The notes under the pieces: model-generated
What the model was told of the DNA's origin: nothing
Databases searched by the model: none
The model's input: the letters and a program-made list of their open reading frames with translations, nothing else
Assembly (NCBI GenBank): GCA_021850955.1
Contig: JAJZKH010000014.1
Span: 1-11,794, forward strand
Origin: Microcaldota archaeon
GTDB lineage: Archaea; Micrarchaeota; Micrarchaeia; Micrarchaeales; CABMGC01
Reading direction: 5' to 3'
DNA length: 11,794 bases
Translations under genes and position numbers: made by a program
Part shown: positions 1 through 6,097 of the stretch, piece by piece
How positions within the stretch are numbered: the stretch's first letter is position 1
Layout: every line of letters starts with the position of its first letter

Positions 1-260
1 GGATAACCTATCTTGTAATGAACGAGTTGTCAAAGTTAAAGACAACTAATTTAGTGATAGCTGCAGCGTCAGAAGGCCAAACTCAAATAACAGTTGATGG
101 AGTTAGCGAGTATGCAAGCGATGGTGTGGTAAAAGTAAGTAGTGTTGATCTTGGCGGAACTCCTAGTAGGACTTTAGAAGTTATAAAATTAAGATCTAGT
201 AAAATTACTCCGGGTTTTCAAAAATTTGATATTCGGGAACAAGGAGCAACACTCTTGTAA
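1..260 (+). CDS. KaiC/RAD55-like RecA-superfamily ATPase, C-terminal end (5' partial)
   Basis: Only the last 85 codons are present. The frame is open from base 3 (Ile-Thr-Tyr-Leu-Val before the first ATG at 18), so the ATG at 18 is internal and the gene begins upstream of the window. The fragment follows the closing part of a KaiC-type domain: a helix, then the strand TTNLVIAAASEG, then ASDGVVKVSSVDLGG, where KaiC proteins have a 'y.aDGVi.L' stretch. Next come SRTLEVIKLRSSK, equivalent to the 'R.l.i.K.R' element, and a terminal strand FQKFDIREQGATL. Walker A and B motifs would lie outside the window, so catalytic competence cannot be judged. Family knowledge: archaeal stand-alone KaiC-like ATPases are thought to act in signalling or as regulated switches. 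The next gene starts 11 bases after the stop, so the two are probably co-transcribed. Confidence 0.75.
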   Translation, partial: ITYLVMNELSKLKTTNLVIAAASEGQTQITVDGVSEYASDGVVKVSSVDLGGTPSRTLEVIKLRSSKITPGFQKFDIREQGATLL

Positions 261-271
261 TTGGAATTTTC

Positions 272-1396
272 ATGGTTAATCAAAACGACAATGCAAATTT
301 TTTTCTCAGCAGAGTTTTAACAAAAATTTCTAACATAGATATTCCTGGTTTTATAATAAGTAATGCACCTGCCGATAAAACAAAAAAAGCAAAAGAACGT
401 TTAGTTTTTTTACCTGAGGATTTTTTTGTAAGGTTAGAAAATTCAATTATTAGCAAAGATAAAGATAATGGGAAAATAAAACTTTATTCTTTGGGAAAAC
501 AATTTGGCTTTAAACTTGCCGTTTTATTGAGATTAGCAAGAACCTCTGCTGGAGATATTGATTCTTCAACAAAATATATTTTTCGATTTCTCGAAACTTT
601 ATACGCTAAAAGTTTGAAAATAATAGAAATAAATCTTGAAAGCAAGCTACTAGAAATAAAGGCATCAGACTTAGCAATAACTAGAAAAAATAATTTTGGT
701 TATATAATAAGTGTTGGCGGTTGTGCAGGTATTTGGGCGTATCTTCAAAATAATTATGATTTAGAATGTGTATCTAAAAAAAATTCTAATGATGGAACCT
801 TTGAATTATTTTGTGGTCCAGAAGAAATAATTTCATCAAAAGGAAATATTTTAATTGCAGAAAATAAACCTGAGACAAATGACGATTTAGATTATTTAAA
901 ATATAATTCTCCACCACTTAATTATCAAAATTCTGGATCTTTTAGTTTAGCTAAATTAGTTGAAAATAAATTACTTTCTTATGAAAGTGGAAGTCTTTTG
1001 CTATCTAAAAAAAGTAGATTATTACCTGTAGAAATATCGTTTCTTTACACTTTGGAAAAAGAATTAAGTTCCGTAGAAATATTTGAGGCAGCATATAATT
1101 GTTTTTATGATATTGGAACAAATTGTAATGTCAATGATCACATAGTTTTCATATCACAAATCTTATCTGGATTAGGATTCGGGACTATTAATGTAGTAAC
1201 CAAAGAAAATCAAAAAATAATCGCATTTAGTAATTATCCTTGTATTACGAAAGATCTTAAAAGTACAAACTTTTCTTTAATAAAAGGTATACTATATGGT
1301 TTTATCGACTCAAAAAATGGAAAAAAGAATACTTACTCTGAAATAACGTTTAGCCAAACAGATAGTTCATTAAATTTAAAAATTGTGGTTAATTGA
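272..1396 (+). CDS. Uncharacterised protein, possibly two V4R-like domains in tandem
   Basis: A 374-residue soluble protein that I do not recognise with certainty. No signal peptide or membrane helix is visible. It seems to contain two comparable halves. The first (about 70-184) has a basic helical part (YSLGKQFGFKLAVLLRLA), then the strand KSLKIIEINLESKLLEIKAS, a GYIISVGGCAGIWAYL helix and DLECV...GTFELFC. The second (about 222-374) has a helical part, GLGFGTINVVTKENQKIIAF, then SLIKGILYGFIDS, and ends TYSEITFSQ...LNLKIVV. This order of long helix, 'lGfG' strand pair, 'GiL.G' helix and final strands resembles V4R (XylR-N/BchJ-type) small-molecule-binding domains, but the usual cysteines of the C-terminal strands are mostly missing. 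That reading is inference. It lies 11 bases after the KaiC-like gene, and its stop overlaps the UbiA start (TTGA), so the three probably form one transcript. ATG 272 is the first start after the upstream stop; only a weak GGA lies before it. Confidence 0.6.
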   Translation: MVNQNDNANFFLSRVLTKISNIDIPGFIISNAPADKTKKAKERLVFLPEDFFVRLENSIISKDKDNGKIKLYSLGKQFGFKLAVLLRLARTSAGDIDSSTKYIFRFLETLYAKSLKIIEINLESKLLEIKASDLAITRKNNFGYIISVGGCAGIWAYLQNNYDLECVSKKNSNDGTFELFCGPEEIISSKGNILIAENKPETNDDLDYLKYNSPPLNYQNSGSFSLAKLVENKLLSYESGSLLLSKKSRLLPVEISFLYTLEKELSSVEIFEAAYNCFYDIGTNCNVNDHIVFISQILSGLGFGTINVVTKENQKIIAFSNYPCITKDLKSTNFSLIKGILYGFIDSKNGKKNTYSEITFSQTDSSLNLKIVVN

Positions 1397-2262
1397 GTAA
1401 TCATTACAATATATTTCGGGCAATAATTTCATCACTTATAATATCACTTCCATTACTTATATTACTACCTTCTGGAATTTTAGGATTTATCTTAAGCGGT
1501 TCTACTAATATATATGAATTATTGAGTTGTCTAATTTTAATATTTATAATAGACTCTGCAGCAAATATTATTAATAATCATTCTGATTGGGATGGGGATG
1601 TCATAAACAAAAAAAGACATCATGTACATACTCATATAACAAAAAACACGTTACTCTTTTTATACATTATTTTTATTTTACTTTCAATTATGTTATTGGT
1701 AATATTTAAAACAAATATTTACGTTTATGAACTTGTAATTATTTTTACTTTAATTGGACTAATTTATTCATTAGGTCTTAAAATAAAAGATGTTTTTATA
1801 TTAAATTATATTTTTATAGGAATTGCATATGCAGCAATACCCTTCAGTATTGGTTATTTTTTTGGATCTAACTCATTTGCAGAATTTTTAAAAATAATTC
1901 CAATACTTTTATTTTTATCCATAACTACATTTACTTATACTATAACTAAAGATTATCCAGATATAGCTGGTGACAAATTACATAAAAAATTAACCTTGCC
2001 CGTGATTTTTGGTAAAAATAAATCAGTAACTCTACAAACATTTATGGTGATTGTAAGTTATCTTTTATTATTATTATTTATTTCGATTGGTTTGGTTGAT
2101 TTGAAATATATTATCTCAATTTTATCTATGTTTATTGAAATAATAATTCTTAACAAAATAAAACTCACCGAAAACGATAAAAAATTAAAAAATATGGCAT
2201 TTTATAATAAAATAAATCATTTTATTTTAAGATTAATTCTGATAATTATATCCTTATTCTAA
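1393..2262 (+). CDS. UbiA-family prenyltransferase (membrane)
   Basis: A 289-residue integral membrane protein with roughly eight or nine hydrophobic helices. The two metal-diphosphate motifs of UbiA enzymes are visible. Motif one is N61-N-H-S-D65-W-D-G-D69 (consensus NDxxDxxxD, with the second residue Asn). Motif two is D187-Y-P-D190-I-A-G-D194, followed by the typical TLPVIFG. These enzymes transfer a prenyl chain onto an acceptor in the membrane. In archaea the best known member is digeranylgeranylglyceryl-phosphate synthase of ether-lipid synthesis, which is a reasonable but unproven role here. The start is TTG at 1393, overlapping the TGA of the previous gene; no nearby ATG fits, and the overlap implies translational coupling. 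An unusual R75-H-H-V-H-T-H81 cluster follows motif one. The stop overlaps, on the opposite strand, that of a reductase of the geranylgeranyl reductase family. The gene is extremely AT-rich. Confidence 0.85.
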   Translation: MSNHYNIFRAIISSLIISLPLLILLPSGILGFILSGSTNIYELLSCLILIFIIDSAANIINNHSDWDGDVINKKRHHVHTHITKNTLLFLYIIFILLSIMLLVIFKTNIYVYELVIIFTLIGLIYSLGLKIKDVFILNYIFIGIAYAAIPFSIGYFFGSNSFAEFLKIIPILLFLSITTFTYTITKDYPDIAGDKLHKKLTLPVIFGKNKSVTLQTFMVIVSYLLLLLFISIGLVDLKYIISILSMFIEIIILNKIKLTENDKKLKNMAFYNKINHFILRLILIIISLF

Positions 2263-3278
2263 TTACCTAATTCTTTTAATAAATATTCCCTACTTTTTTC
2301 ATCATTTAGCATTTCTGATTTTTTTATTTTGTTTTTTACTTCATCAATTAAAGTTTTTATAACTTCTTTATATTTTTTATTAATATCTGAATCAAAATTT
2401 AAAATTTGACTCAAAAATGTACCACTTCTTAAACCAAAACTTATTCCTTCTCCTGTACTTGCGCTTATAAAACCTGCAGCTTCACCAACTAAAAATATAT
2501 TTTTACCATTACCTAAACAGATTTCATCTATGCTTTTTGGTCTTGATATGAGCCAATTGGCCCTTTTTATTATTTCCCCATCAACACCCATTTTTTTCAT
2601 TAATTTATTTAGTACGACTTCTCTATCAACATTCAAATGGAATGCTCCCCCTATTTCTATTATTCCTTCTTCTTTTGGTAATAGCCAAGAATACCAATCT
2701 GTTAATTCGTTCCAATAAATGAATTTACACGTATTGATTTTTTTATTTGTTTTAATGAAATTTTGGGCGGTTTTATATCGCGTTACTGGCTTTACTTTTA
2801 AAAGTCTTCTTATTGTAGAAGTTGATCCATCTGCACCAACTAACTTTTTGGCCTCTACTACCTTTTCCCCCGTCTCTGTAATTATTTTAACAACAACTCG
2901 TTGTCCATTATCTTTTATTTCAGTAATATGTGTATTCTGATAAAATTCTACCTTTTTGTTAATTAATTTAAATAGCCACTCATCCAATTTTATTCTATCT
3001 GTATTTCCAAGTCCTTTTTTTTGTAAAACGTTTAAATTATTATCTAAATCTATATGTTCTAGGTCAAGTTCAGGTGGAACCCCAAATACACTTTTTGGTA
3101 TTTTTAATCTTTCAAGTACTTCTTTACTTTCTTCTACAAGTAATCCCGAACAAGGTTTATCTCTAGGAAAAGTACTTTTATCTATAACTATGATATCCTT
3201 ATCTTTAATATCCCTAGCTACAGAACAACCAGCAGGTCCTGCTCCAACTATCAATATATCTGTTTTAATGATTTCCAT
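2259..3278 (-). CDS. FAD-dependent oxidoreductase, geranylgeranyl reductase family
   Basis: A 339-residue flavoprotein. Visible motifs in order: the N-terminal Rossmann loop G12-A-G-P-A-G17 for the FAD pyrophosphate; KPC43SG, the place of the conserved cysteine in geranylgeranyl reductases; G148-A-D150-G151; WYSWLLPK (195-202), matching the 'W..W.FPk' element near the substrate; and G265-E-A-A-G-F followed by STGEGIS. Glu266 replaces the Asp usually seen in the GD motif that contacts FAD ribitol. Family members saturate isoprenoid chains of archaeal lipids, chlorophyll or quinones. The protein is shorter than the roughly 390-450 residues I associate with archaeal lipid reductases, so it may belong to a side branch. 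It converges on the UbiA prenyltransferase with a 4-base overlap of stop codons, which supports an isoprenoid role. Translation starts at ATG 3278, a few bases past a purine-rich GAAAG; a TATA-like box lies at 3324-3333. Confidence 0.82.
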   Translation of the reverse strand: MEIIKTDILIVGAGPAGCSVARDIKDKDIIVIDKSTFPRDKPCSGLLVEESKEVLERLKIPKSVFGVPPELDLEHIDLDNNLNVLQKKGLGNTDRIKLDEWLFKLINKKVEFYQNTHITEIKDNGQRVVVKIITETGEKVVEAKKLVGADGSTSTIRRLLKVKPVTRYKTAQNFIKTNKKINTCKFIYWNELTDWYSWLLPKEEGIIEIGGAFHLNVDREVVLNKLMKKMGVDGEIIKRANWLISRPKSIDEICLGNGKNIFLVGEAAGFISASTGEGISFGLRSGTFLSQILNFDSDINKKYKEVIKTLIDEVKNKIKKSEMLNDEKSREYLLKELGN

Positions 3279-3323
3279 AATCTTTCAAATCCCAAATTAC
3301 CCAATTGTTTTTCGAATATAATA

Positions 3324-3333
3324 CCTATATATC
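3324..3333 (-). promoter_or_regulatory. TATA-like box for the reductase gene
   Basis: Read on the minus strand this is GATATATAGG, an archaeal-type TATA element. At the usual 25-27 base spacing the transcript would start near 3301, giving a leader of about 23 bases before ATG 3278. A second TATA-like stretch (TATTATATTC, about 3314-3323) is an alternative. Confidence 0.4.
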
Positions 3334-3336
3334 TTT

Positions 3337-3353
3337 ATATTATGGGATAATAT
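3337..3353. promoter_or_regulatory. 17-bp palindrome between divergent promoters (candidate operator)
   Basis: ATATTATGGGATAATAT is a perfect inverted repeat with 7-base arms (3337-3343 and 3347-3353) around GGG. It lies between the TATA-like box of the leftward reductase gene and a TATA-like AAATATACC (3356-3364) facing the rightward mini-AMMECR1/HD genes. The position suits a dimeric regulator controlling both sides, but AT-rich DNA produces such palindromes by chance fairly often. Operator function is inference. Confidence 0.35.
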
Positions 3354-3419
3354 TAAAATATACCTTTTATTGGATGAAATGTACTAACAATTAAAGACTT
3401 TCTCTTGATAATTATTCTT

Positions 3420-3638
3420 ATGCAATTATCTTTTGATCAAGGAGTAAAAATTGTTAAAGCTTCTAAGTATACTATAGAACTATATCTTACTATTGAAAAT
3501 TTTAATAGAGATGAAGTTTTAAATTTTATTTTAAATAATCGTGATAATTTAATAGGATTTCAGTCATTGGATAATGAAAATTCACATCTTGCAAATTTGG
3601 TGATGGGTTTGGGTATACCATTTAAGGAGATTAAATGA
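3420..3638 (+). CDS. Stand-alone AMMECR1 N-terminal segment (mini-AMMECR1)
   Basis: A 72-residue protein whose first 33 residues match the start of the full-length AMMECR1 protein at 8801 in about 20 positions, with no gap (MQ..DQG.KIVKA....IELYLT..NF.R). The match fades after residue 40. The protein ends near the place of the LRGxxG motif of the full-length protein (here LANLVMGLGIPFKE), so about 130 residues of the AMMECR1 fold are absent. ATG 3420 is chosen because it aligns exactly with the paralogue's start; a TTG at 3405 would add five hydrophobic residues. AMMECR1 proteins have no settled biochemical role. The intact frame, the shared start and the ATGA overlap with the following HD gene suggest a maintained gene rather than debris. 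It could be a partner or regulatory module of the HD protein, but that is inference. Confidence 0.7.
   Translation: MQLSFDQGVKIVKASKYTIELYLTIENFNRDEVLNFILNNRDNLIGFQSLDNENSHLANLVMGLGIPFKEIK
3624..3629 (+). promoter_or_regulatory. Shine-Dalgarno site for the HD-domain gene
   Basis: AAGGAG lies five bases before ATG 3635, inside the last codons of the mini-AMMECR1 gene. It is one of the few strong ribosome-binding sites in the window and fixes the start of the HD gene at the ATGA overlap. Confidence 0.65.
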
Positions 3639-4228
3639 TAACAAAAAAAGAAATGAATAAAATAAAAAAGTTTGCTATTCATCTTGATTGGGACATAGCA
3701 TTTGATGGGAAAAGTAAAGGTAATAAGCATTTATTTAGAGTAAGTTCAATTGCTGTTGATTTGGCTAAGAAAGAAGGTGGAAGAAAGGACATAATACAAG
3801 CTGCAGCATGGTTACATAATGTTGGCCTCATTAATGGAGATAAAAATCATGATGTAACTGGTAAACAAATAGCAAAAGAATTTCTGGATAGTATTAAAAT
3901 AAATTCGAATGATTGTAAAAATATATTACATTGCATCGAATCACATGAAGGTAATTTAAAAGCAGCGACTATAGAAGCAAAAATAGTTCATGATGCTGAT
4001 GTAATTGATAAGATGGGTCCCTTAGGTATAATCCGTCAAACTTGGAAACTTGCAAACTCTGGAATAAATACTGAAAGCATATGCGATATACTCCCAATAT
4101 ATATGGCGAAAAGGAAGAAAAGAGTGTATACGAAAACTGCAAAAATAATTGCAAATAATTTATCATCAAATATTGACAAATTTTTTATTGAATTAACTAG
4201 TCAATTAAAAGGTAAAATTATTCAATAA
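3635..4228 (+). CDS. HD-domain protein (phosphohydrolase superfamily) with HN in place of HD
   Basis: A 197-residue soluble helical protein. The HD-superfamily pattern is clear: H32 (KHLFRV), AAWLH61-N62-VG where the family has LHD.G, a helix with H99 and SHEG (H104), and VHDAD122VIDKMG as the second metal-binding Asp element. The enzymes of this family hydrolyse phosphate esters of nucleotides using metal bound by the His-Asp pair. Here the codon at position 62 is AAT, so the signature Asp is Asn, while the other ligands are retained. This may weaken or change metal binding, or mark a regulatory member. The C-terminus (about 155-197) is basic (AKRKKRVYTK) and could bind nucleic acid or nucleotides. 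The start overlaps the stop of the mini-AMMECR1 gene, with AAGGAG upstream, so the two are made together. The substrate cannot be named. Confidence 0.8.
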   Translation: MITKKEMNKIKKFAIHLDWDIAFDGKSKGNKHLFRVSSIAVDLAKKEGGRKDIIQAAAWLHNVGLINGDKNHDVTGKQIAKEFLDSIKINSNDCKNILHCIESHEGNLKAATIEAKIVHDADVIDKMGPLGIIRQTWKLANSGINTESICDILPIYMAKRKKRVYTKTAKIIANNLSSNIDKFFIELTSQLKGKIIQ

Positions 4229-4406
4229 TTTAAAGTAATTCGCTCCCATCAAACAGTTTTGTATTTTGTATCTTCAAGTTCTTGTTCTTTAATAATACTT
4301 TTTAAATCTCTTATGTTATACTATATGACTTTTAAAAAGTCTTACATTATACTATGTGATTTTTAATACGAGGTTTTTACATGATTTTAAAGTTTTGAAA
4401 CTCTTT
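4229..4406. other. Convergent intergenic region with tandem repeats
   Basis: This is the longest gap in the window, 178 bases between the ends of the HD gene (+) and the lrp gene (-). No promoter for an annotated gene is expected here. It contains T-rich runs that may end transcription from both sides and the 27-bp direct repeat described separately. No tRNA, C/D-box RNA or supported ORF was seen. Confidence 0.5.
4309..4366. repeat. Two 27-bp direct repeats, 31-bp period
   Basis: Copy one is 4309-4335 and copy two 4340-4366, identical at 23 of 27 positions and separated by AAAG. The shared core is TTATACTAT. A worse, shortened copy (AATAATACTTTTTAA) may precede them at about 4292-4306. The period of 31 bases is close to three helical turns, so a repeated protein-binding site would lie on one DNA face. 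The junction also forms a perfect inverted repeat, GACTTTT-A-AAAAGTC (4327-4341). It could be a regulator-binding array, a termination region or the product of slippage. Confidence 0.6.
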
Positions 4407-4805
4407 TTAATCATTTTTAAGAACAATCAGCGTATTCGTATCAGTAATATCATTTATTTTTCTTATCCGTTCTACAGTATCATTTATTTTTCCTACCTCA
4501 TCAGATTCTATAAAGCAAACAATATCGTACTGTCCCGAAACCTCAAAAACTGATTTTATACCCAAATTTTTTATTAAATTTGCTATTTTTGTAGTAGAAA
4601 CTCCTGCATTTGTCATTACCATAACTATTGCCTTTAGCTTCTTATTATAGTCAATAGTAAAGTGCAATGAACCATTCTTAAGCATTTTTTTAACCCTGCC
4701 TCGTATAGTGCCCTCACTAACTCCTAATTTATTTGCTATATCTACAAAAGGCCTTCTGCTATCAATTTTCAATATCTTTATTATTGCATCATCAATCTCG
4801 TCCAT
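4407..4805 (-). CDS. Lrp/AsnC-family transcriptional regulator, probably of lysine genes
   Basis: 132 residues, slightly short for the roughly 150-residue family but with both domains. The N-terminal winged HTH (about 3-48) contains the recognition region DIANKLGVSEGTIRGRVK. The C-terminal RAM ligand-binding domain (about 58-131) shows the strand AIVMVMTNAG, the effector-site loop VSGQYDIVCF (89-98) and the closing TNTLIVLK. Family members form dimers to octamers and respond to amino acids. It begins two bases after the lysA stop and is the last gene of dapL-lysA-lrp. Family knowledge: LysM of Sulfolobus is an Lrp-type protein that binds lysine and controls lysine genes. A similar role is inferred here from position alone. 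ATG 4805 is the natural start; a weak TGGTAT inside the end of lysA may serve as ribosome site. Confidence 0.85.
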   Translation of the reverse strand: MDEIDDAIIKILKIDSRRPFVDIANKLGVSEGTIRGRVKKMLKNGSLHFTIDYNKKLKAIVMVMTNAGVSTTKIANLIKNLGIKSVFEVSGQYDIVCFIESDEVGKINDTVERIRKINDITDTNTLIVLKND

Positions 4806-4807
4806 TT

Positions 4808-6085
4808 TTATACCATTTTATTAAATTCTGAACCTTCAAAATTAAATGTAGCAAAATAATCTTGAATTGTTTCAGCTCTTCTTATTTTTTTAACATTTCC
4901 ATCAATTTGCTTTAATAACTCAGCACTTCTAAGTTTTCCATTATAATTAAAGCCCATTGCATATCCATGTGCACCTGAGTTATGTATTGCTATTATATCT
5001 CCAATCTCTATTTCCGGAAGCATTCTATCTATTGCAAACTTATCATTATTTTCACAAAGAGAACCTACTATATCATATTTGTGATTATTAGGCAAATTTT
5101 CTTTTCCTAAAATTGTAATATGGTGATATGAACCATACATGCCTGGTCGCATGAGATTTGCCATACATGCATCTACTCCTGCATATTCTTTGTATATGTG
5201 TTTTTCATGTATTACTTTAGTTATTAAGTAACCAAAAGGTCCTGTCATCATTCTTCCATTTTCCATTAGAATCTTTACAGGAGGAAGATCATTGCCTTCA
5301 ATCTTCTCTTCATAAACTCTTTTAATTCCATCTGAGACAATTTTCAGATCAACAGGGCTCTGTTCAGGTTTATAAGGTATTCCTATACCTCCTCCTAAGT
5401 TTACAAATTCAATCATTATGCCAAGCTTTTTCTTTATCTCAACAACCAAGTCGAAGAGCATTGTAGCCGTCTCTATAAACGCATTAGGATCAAGTTCATT
5501 CGATGCAATCATAGTGTGCAAGCCAAATCTCTCGACTCCTTTCTCTTTCATTATTTTATACGCTTCAAAGAGCTGTTCTTTTGTAAGCCCATACTTTGCG
5601 CTCTCAGGATTGCCTATAACATTGCCTTCCTTGGTCTTTCTTAAAGGTCCTGGATTATATCTAAAACATATTAATGTAGGTATTCTTGTGTTTTCTTCAA
5701 GGAATTTTATATGTGTTATATCATCAAGATTTATTATTGCTCCAAGCTGTAAGGCTTTTTTATATTCCTCTTTAGGCGTATCGTTTGAAGTAAACATTAT
5801 CTCTTCTCCACGAAAGCCTACTCTCTCTGCAAGAATAAGTTCTGGGAGTGAACTGCAATCAGCTCCGCATTTCATCTCTTTTAATATCTTAATTATGTAT
5901 GGATTAGGACAAGCTTTTACTGCAAAGTAATTCTTAAATCCAATTGACCATGAGAAGTTTTTGTAAAGAGTTTTTGCATTATCCATTATACCTTTTTCAT
6001 CATAAAGATGAAATGGTGTAGGATACTGTTTTGTTATCTTTTCTATCTCTGCTTTCTTAAAAAAGAGATCTTTATTTTTATTCAT
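4808..6085 (-). CDS. lysA: Diaminopimelate decarboxylase
   Basis: A 425-residue, full-length fold-type III PLP enzyme that decarboxylates meso-diaminopimelate to L-lysine, the last pathway step. Visible elements: the PLP lysine K57 in NYFAVKACPNP; SAKYGL (162-167); H190 in GLHTMIAS, where many relatives have H.HIGS; the glycine-rich phosphate loop NLGGGIGIPY (229-238); E275NGR278, the EPGR position; and the active-site cysteine segment GSLC344ENND348. Near the end, HNSGAHGYAM (368-377) carries His where classic enzymes have Tyr in GAYG. I recall this GAHG form from a long LysA subgroup, so it is probably a subfamily trait rather than a defect. The gene lies 12 bases after dapL and 2 bases before lrp. 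The start at ATG 6085 follows a GTTGAT-like ribosome site. GC content is visibly above that of the UbiA region. Confidence 0.93.
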   Translation of the reverse strand: MNKNKDLFFKKAEIEKITKQYPTPFHLYDEKGIMDNAKTLYKNFSWSIGFKNYFAVKACPNPYIIKILKEMKCGADCSSLPELILAERVGFRGEEIMFTSNDTPKEEYKKALQLGAIINLDDITHIKFLEENTRIPTLICFRYNPGPLRKTKEGNVIGNPESAKYGLTKEQLFEAYKIMKEKGVERFGLHTMIASNELDPNAFIETATMLFDLVVEIKKKLGIMIEFVNLGGGIGIPYKPEQSPVDLKIVSDGIKRVYEEKIEGNDLPPVKILMENGRMMTGPFGYLITKVIHEKHIYKEYAGVDACMANLMRPGMYGSYHHITILGKENLPNNHKYDIVGSLCENNDKFAIDRMLPEIEIGDIIAIHNSGAHGYAMGFNYNGKLRSAELLKQIDGNVKKIRRAETIQDYFATFNFEGSEFNKMV

Positions 6086-6097
6086 CTAATCAACTCT

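Noticed and set aside
272..3278. Bacteriochlorophyll synthesis cluster (BchJ/BchG/BchP-like trio)
   Set aside because: The family resemblance is generic, no other chlorophyll genes are present, and both enzyme families are expected in archaeal lipid synthesis. Kept only as an observation about family content.
2530..3321. Three consecutive plus-strand open frames of 62-121 residues
   Set aside because: All are antisense to the reductase gene, whose FAD motifs are clear; none has a plausible promoter or family resemblance.
3405..3419. TTG start extending the mini-AMMECR1 protein by five residues
   Set aside because: ATG 3420 aligns exactly with the start of the full-length paralogue; the extra MIIIL has no counterpart.
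4309..4366. CRISPR array
   Set aside because: The two copies are separated by four bases, not a spacer of about 30-40, and no cas gene is nearby.
4356..4553. 65-residue plus-strand open frame across the repeat and lrp end
   Set aside because: It overlaps the lrp coding region antisense, is low in complexity and has no supporting signal.
5000..5090. Damaged LysA active site (GAHG instead of GAYG)
   Set aside because: All other catalytic residues are intact and the GAHG form fits a known-looking long LysA subgroup, so a defect is unlikely.
5418..5930. 170-residue open frame on the plus strand inside lysA
   Set aside because: It is antisense to the intact, motif-rich lysA gene, has no recognisable domain, and its composition is that of a reverse-complement shadow.
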